Positions 61,155 to 64,000 of a stretch of DNA of 64,000 nucleotides are shown piece by piece; the stretch's first letter is position 1; every line of letters starts with the position of its first letter. The stretch lies in contig NZ_VOSL01000148.1 of NCBI RefSeq assembly GCF_007997005.1, positions 1-64,000 of the forward strand, read 5' to 3'. The DNA comes from Lujinxingia vulgaris. GTDB taxonomy: Bacteria > Myxococcota_A > Bradymonadia > Bradymonadales > Bradymonadaceae. The notes beneath the pieces are model-generated. The model saw only the letters and a program-made list of their open reading frames with translations, was not told where the DNA came from and searched no databases. Made by a program: the position numbers and the translations under genes.

Positions 61155-61829
61155 ATGACCATCGAAGACTTACCCAACTCGCTCTACGAGGCCTTCGCCC
61201 GGGTCGGTCAGGCCCTGGCCAGCCCCCACCGGCTGCGCATCCTCAACATCCTGGCGCAGTCGGAGCGCTCGGTCGAAGAGCTGGCCAGTCGCCTCGACCA
61301 GAGCATGGCCAACACCAGCACCCACCTCAAGGTCCTCAAGCAGGCCCGCCTTGTGGTCGGGCGGCGAGAGGGCAAGCATGTCTTTTACGGGCTGGCCAAT
61401 GAGGCCACCCGAAGGGTGTGGCTGGCGCTTCGCGATATGGGGCTCTCGGAGCTTCCCGAAGTCCGCGACCTGATGCACACCTACGCCGAAGATCCCCACA
61501 ACCTCTCTCTGCTCAACACCCCGGAGCTGCTGGAGCGGGCGGAGCGCGGAGAGGTGATCGTGCTGGATCTGCGCGGCAAGCGCGAGTTTGAAGCCGGACA
61601 CGTCCCCGGCGCCCGCTCCATCCCCGCCGACGAGCTCGACCAACGCCTCAAAGAGCTCCCCACCGACCGCACCATCGTGGCCTACTGCCGCGGCCCCTAC
61701 TGCGTGGCGGCCATCCAGGGGGTCGAGAAGATGCGTGCCGCCGGCCTCGACGCCCACCGCGCCACCGACGGCATCCTGGAGTGGCGCGCCGCCGGCCTCC
61801 CCGTCGAGGAGTCTGACCACGCCGCGTAA
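61155..61829 (+). CDS. ArsR-family regulator fused to rhodanese
   Basis: This 224-residue protein joins an ArsR-type winged helix (residues 8-95: HRLRILNILAQSERSVEELASRL and MANTSTHLKVLKQARLVVGRREGKHVFYGL) to a rhodanese domain (120-218). The rhodanese has C178 and C183 in YCRGPYCVAA. In this known fusion group the cysteine probably senses sulfur compounds and the ArsR part binds DNA. The matching operators upstream of this gene and of doxX suggest it controls the downstream sulfur genes. It starts at ATG 61155. Confidence 0.93.
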   Translation: MTIEDLPNSLYEAFARVGQALASPHRLRILNILAQSERSVEELASRLDQSMANTSTHLKVLKQARLVVGRREGKHVFYGLANEATRRVWLALRDMGLSELPEVRDLMHTYAEDPHNLSLLNTPELLERAERGEVIVLDLRGKREFEAGHVPGARSIPADELDQRLKELPTDRTIVAYCRGPYCVAAIQGVEKMRAAGLDAHRATDGILEWRAAGLPVEESDHAA

Positions 61830-61969
61830 GCTCCCACCCGCGGCCTGCCCCACATCCGCATCCCCCTCTCAACCTCGTCTGACCTGAACTCCGACTCGGA
61901 TCCTCCCACGATCGTCGCGCGTGCCAGCGTGTCGAGGAGGTGTGTGGCGCGTACTTGCACACCACACAC

Positions 61970-61985
61970 TTAAACAATCATCGAA
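61970..61985. promoter_or_regulatory. ArsR-rhodanese operator 2 before doxX
   Basis: TTAAACAATCATCGAA differs from operator 1 at one of 16 bases. It is 21 bases before the doxX start codon. The right half of the inverted repeat is weaker here. Confidence 0.62.
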
Positions 61986-62006
61986 ATATTTAACCTAAGG
62001 ACGTTT

Positions 62007-62453
62007 ATGATCGCTTCGTTGCAACACCGCGCCCGACGACTGGAACCCCTCTCCCGGGCGCTCTTTCGCATGATGCTCAGTGGCATCTTCATCGTCGCCG
62101 GCCTCAACCACCTGATCGATCCCTCGCGCACCGCCGCGCGCCTGGAGAGCTCCCCGATGGGCTTTCTGGCCACCGCCATCGCCCCGGCCCAACCTCTGGT
62201 GGTGCTCAGCGGCGTCGCGCTTCTGATCGGCGGCCTCGCCCTCCTTCTGGGCCTCTATACCCGCGCGGCCGCCCTGGGCCTTCTGACACTCCTCATCCCC
62301 ATCACCGTCACGGTGCAGGTCGGCAGCATGGCCTCGATGGGACCGCTCTTCAAAAACATCGGCCTGGCCGGCGGGCTGCTCTTTTTCATCGCCCACGGCG
62401 CCGACGTCTTCGCGCTCGACACCCTCAAAAAACGCGCCTTAGCCACACGCTGA
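62007..62453 (+). CDS. DoxX-family membrane protein
   Basis: This 148-residue protein has four membrane helices and the DoxX family pattern: RALFRMMLSGIFIVAGLNHLIDPSRTAARLE, LVVLSGVALLIGGLALLLGLYTRAAALGLL and NIGLAGGLLFFIAHGAD. DoxX proteins are linked to thiosulfate:quinone oxidoreductase (DoxD) and to redox or sulfur stress in other bacteria. It has a putative ArsR-rhodanese operator upstream and is followed by a DsrE-like lipoprotein. Enzyme activity is not provable from sequence. Confidence 0.87.
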   Translation: MIASLQHRARRLEPLSRALFRMMLSGIFIVAGLNHLIDPSRTAARLESSPMGFLATAIAPAQPLVVLSGVALLIGGLALLLGLYTRAAALGLLTLLIPITVTVQVGSMASMGPLFKNIGLAGGLLFFIAHGADVFALDTLKKRALATR

Positions 62454-62516
62454 GCGATCTTCGCCCGGATCGGCCTACTCGCCGACCTTTCTACTCCCCC
62501 TTGTTCTGGAGCCTGT

Positions 62517-62990
62517 ATGCGACACCCCCGACACCTCACCCTCGCGCTGCTCACCGGCACTCTGCTCATGGTTGCCGGCTGCGCCACCACCGCCTCCTCG
62601 ACCGCCGGCGCCAGCCCCACCTCGGCCTCGCCAGCTGAAGCGGCCCCCTCCCGCACCGTGCTCAGCGTGCGCACCGAGCGTCACCTTCAAGTCGCCCTGC
62701 TCACCGCCCACACGCTGCTCGAGGGTGACAACCCGCCCACCTCCCGCGCCGACGTCGTGGCCTGCGGCCCCGCCGTCGAAGCACTCGTCGAAGCGGACAT
62801 AACACCCGAGCTCGCCACGCAGATCGAGCGCCTCACCGAGCGCGGCAGCCGCGTGGTCGCCTGCGGACTTTCGCTCGAGCAATTTGACGTGGATGTCGAG
62901 GCACTCCACCCCGAGGTCACCGTCGTCGATAACGCCTTCGTCGAGATCTTCAGACTTCAACGCGAGGGCTTCTTGAGCATCGAGCTCTGA
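62517..62990 (+). CDS. DsrE-like lipoprotein
   Basis: This 157-residue lipoprotein has lipobox VAGC (C22) and a Ser/Thr/Ala-rich tether. Its folded part, LQVALLTAHTLLEGDNPPTSRADVVACGPAVEALVEADITPELATQIERLTERGSRVVACGLSL-like, matches the DsrE/DsrF fold: the alternating strand pattern and paired cysteines in VVACG are as in sulfur-trafficking members. The late EVTVVDNAFVEIFRLQREGF is also typical. It probably moves or binds sulfur in the periplasm (inference). It lies between doxX and a SoxB-like gene. Confidence 0.72.
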   Translation: MRHPRHLTLALLTGTLLMVAGCATTASSTAGASPTSASPAEAAPSRTVLSVRTERHLQVALLTAHTLLEGDNPPTSRADVVACGPAVEALVEADITPELATQIERLTERGSRVVACGLSLEQFDVDVEALHPEVTVVDNAFVEIFRLQREGFLSIEL

Positions 62991-63046
62991 GACCAACTTC
63001 TGGCCATTTACGGGCTTCACACTGTCATCGCCAAGGCTCAACACCC

Positions 63047-64000
63047 ATGCGTAAACACCTGAACTTACTGACCATTTCCACCGCAGCAATCACCGCAGGC
63101 GCGCTCATCGCCGCCTGCGCCAACGCCCCTGCCACCCCGGACTCCGCCACGCGGCAGGCCGACTCGCCAGCCACCGAACACCCCGGCGAAGCGCTCACCG
63201 TGCTCTTTGTCGCCGACCTGCACGCCCAGCTCTACGAGCACCCCGAGCTCTTCTGGCACGAGGGCGAAGACGACCGCCTGGAGATGGCCGGGGGCTTCGC
63301 GCGCGTGGCCGCAGCGATCGACGCCATCAAAGCCGAGCGCCCCGGCCGTGTGCTTGTGCTCGACGGGGGGGACACCCTCCAGGGGGCCGGCGAAGCCGCA
63401 CTCACCGAGGGTGCCGCCATCGTCCCGGCGCTCAACGCGCTGGGGATTGACGCGGCCATCCCCGGCAACTGGGAGGTGGCCTACGGCCCCGAGGTACTCA
63501 AGCAGCGCGCCACCGAGCTCAACTTCCCCCTCTTCGCCGCCAACCTGCGCGATGAGGCCACCGGTGAGCGCCTCTTTCCGCCCTACATCGTCCGAGAGTT
63601 CGGCGAGCTGAAGGTGGGCGTGCTGGGCTACACCGACCCGGACGTGCCCGAGCGCCAGCCCCCCGCCTACAGCCAGGGCCTGAGCTACCAGGGCCCCGAA
63701 GAGCTGCCCGCCCTCATCGACGATCTGCGCACCGAGCAGGGCGCCGATGTGGTGCTGCTCCTCTCCCACATCGGCCTGGCCAAAGCCGTGCAACTCACCG
63801 ATGAGCTTGAGGGCGTCGACGTGCACCTCTCCAGCGACACCCACGAGCGCACCTACGCGCCCATCGTGCAAAACGGCACCTGGGTGGTCGAGCCCGGCGC
63901 CTTCGGATCCTTCATCGGTCGCCTCGACCTCACACTTGAAGATGGCAATCTCATCGACAAACGCTGGGAGCTTATTGAGCTCACGGCAAACGACTTCCCC
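63047..64000 (+). CDS. SoxB-like metallophosphatase/5'-nucleotidase-family lipoprotein, C-terminus outside window
   Basis: The first 318 residues are seen. Lipobox IAAC (C24) follows a signal. The calcineurin-like metal site is present: D57 and H59 (VADLHAQL), D109 (LDGGDT), N141, H241 (LLSHIG) and H266 (DTHER). The residue after N141 is W142 in GNWEVAYG, where nucleotidases have the catalytic His of GNHE; SoxB has GHWEFTYG. The GHTH motif is changed to SDTH, as SoxB has RTH. So the protein departs from nucleotidases in the direction of SoxB, the thiosulfohydrolase of the Sox pathway. It extends beyond the right edge. Other sox genes are not visible. Confidence 0.82.
   Translation, partial: MRKHLNLLTISTAAITAGALIAACANAPATPDSATRQADSPATEHPGEALTVLFVADLHAQLYEHPELFWHEGEDDRLEMAGGFARVAAAIDAIKAERPGRVLVLDGGDTLQGAGEAALTEGAAIVPALNALGIDAAIPGNWEVAYGPEVLKQRATELNFPLFAANLRDEATGERLFPPYIVREFGELKVGVLGYTDPDVPERQPPAYSQGLSYQGPEELPALIDDLRTEQGADVVLLLSHIGLAKAVQLTDELEGVDVHLSSDTHERTYAPIVQNGTWVVEPGAFGSFIGRLDLTLEDGNLIDKRWELIELTANDFP

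Overview
The window is a high-GC, densely coded stretch of chromosome from a myxobacterium-like deltaproteobacterium. Three things point to Myxococcota in the broad sense: the adjacent MXAN_2561/MXAN_2562-type gene pair, two proteins with MYXO-CTERM-like tails (Gly-Cys, then a hydrophobic helix, then an Arg cluster), and a very large number of lipoproteins with acidic Asp/Pro or Cys-rich linkers. The order Bradymonadales (Lujinxingia/Bradymonas-like) is my best guess. That is inference from style and not from a marker gene. About 57 protein genes are supported. No rRNA, tRNA, CRISPR array, transposase or phage gene was found.

Layout. 1-8 kb: a truncated Ser/Thr kinase, a zinc-metalloprotease lipoprotein, a HEAT-type protein, a LolA-like protein, a vWA lipoprotein and a membrane-tethered thioredoxin. 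8-13.3 kb: panB-panC, a lipoprotein, then a fadR-etfB-etfA unit with a near-perfect FadR operator placed on its promoter. 13.3-26 kb: a tandem Usp protein, a fused membrane/spermidine-synthase protein, CarD, a PpiC-like lipoprotein, truA, the MXAN_2561/2562 pair and asd. 26.4-29.5 kb: glyQ-glyS. 29.6-34 kb is the least ordinary part. It has a 42-bp minisatellite, a 164-bp inverted-repeat element with nested hairpins, a lone antitoxin-like gene, and a MYXO-CTERM gene inserted between two 238-bp copies of the 3' end of a lipoprotein gene. 34-40 kb: an HD hydrolase, a FadL-type porin downstream of a VolA-like lipase lipoprotein, a 43-bp-period repeat and a lipoyl-less E2 catalytic domain. 40-53 kb: an IgGFc-binding-type lipoprotein, an ATP-grasp ligase coupled to a DmpA-type peptidase, gluQ, an aldehyde dehydrogenase, a RlaP-type nucleotidyltransferase, a FemAB-like acyltransferase and a GAF protein. 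53.3-55.6 kb: an ECF42 sigma factor with two target genes. 55.9-60.3 kb: a large lipoprotein and a NERD-helicase. 60.6-64 kb: a sulfur-handling cluster (rhodanese, ArsR-rhodanese, DoxX, DsrE-like lipoprotein, SoxB-like hydrolase).

How the genes fit together. Two units concern fatty acids: VolA-like lipase plus FadL at the cell surface, and EtfBA under a FadR-type acyl-CoA sensor. They suggest growth on exogenous lipids. Two small regulons can be read from the DNA alone. In the first, ECF42-type promoters (TGTCGA, 17 bases, CGAC) precede both the YciI/DGPF gene and the VOC gene. In the second, a 16-base operator with one mismatch precedes both the ArsR-rhodanese gene and doxX. No single wholly new system is proven here. 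The sulfur cluster, the repeat-flanked insertion and the ligase/peptidase pair are the best candidates for undescribed biology.
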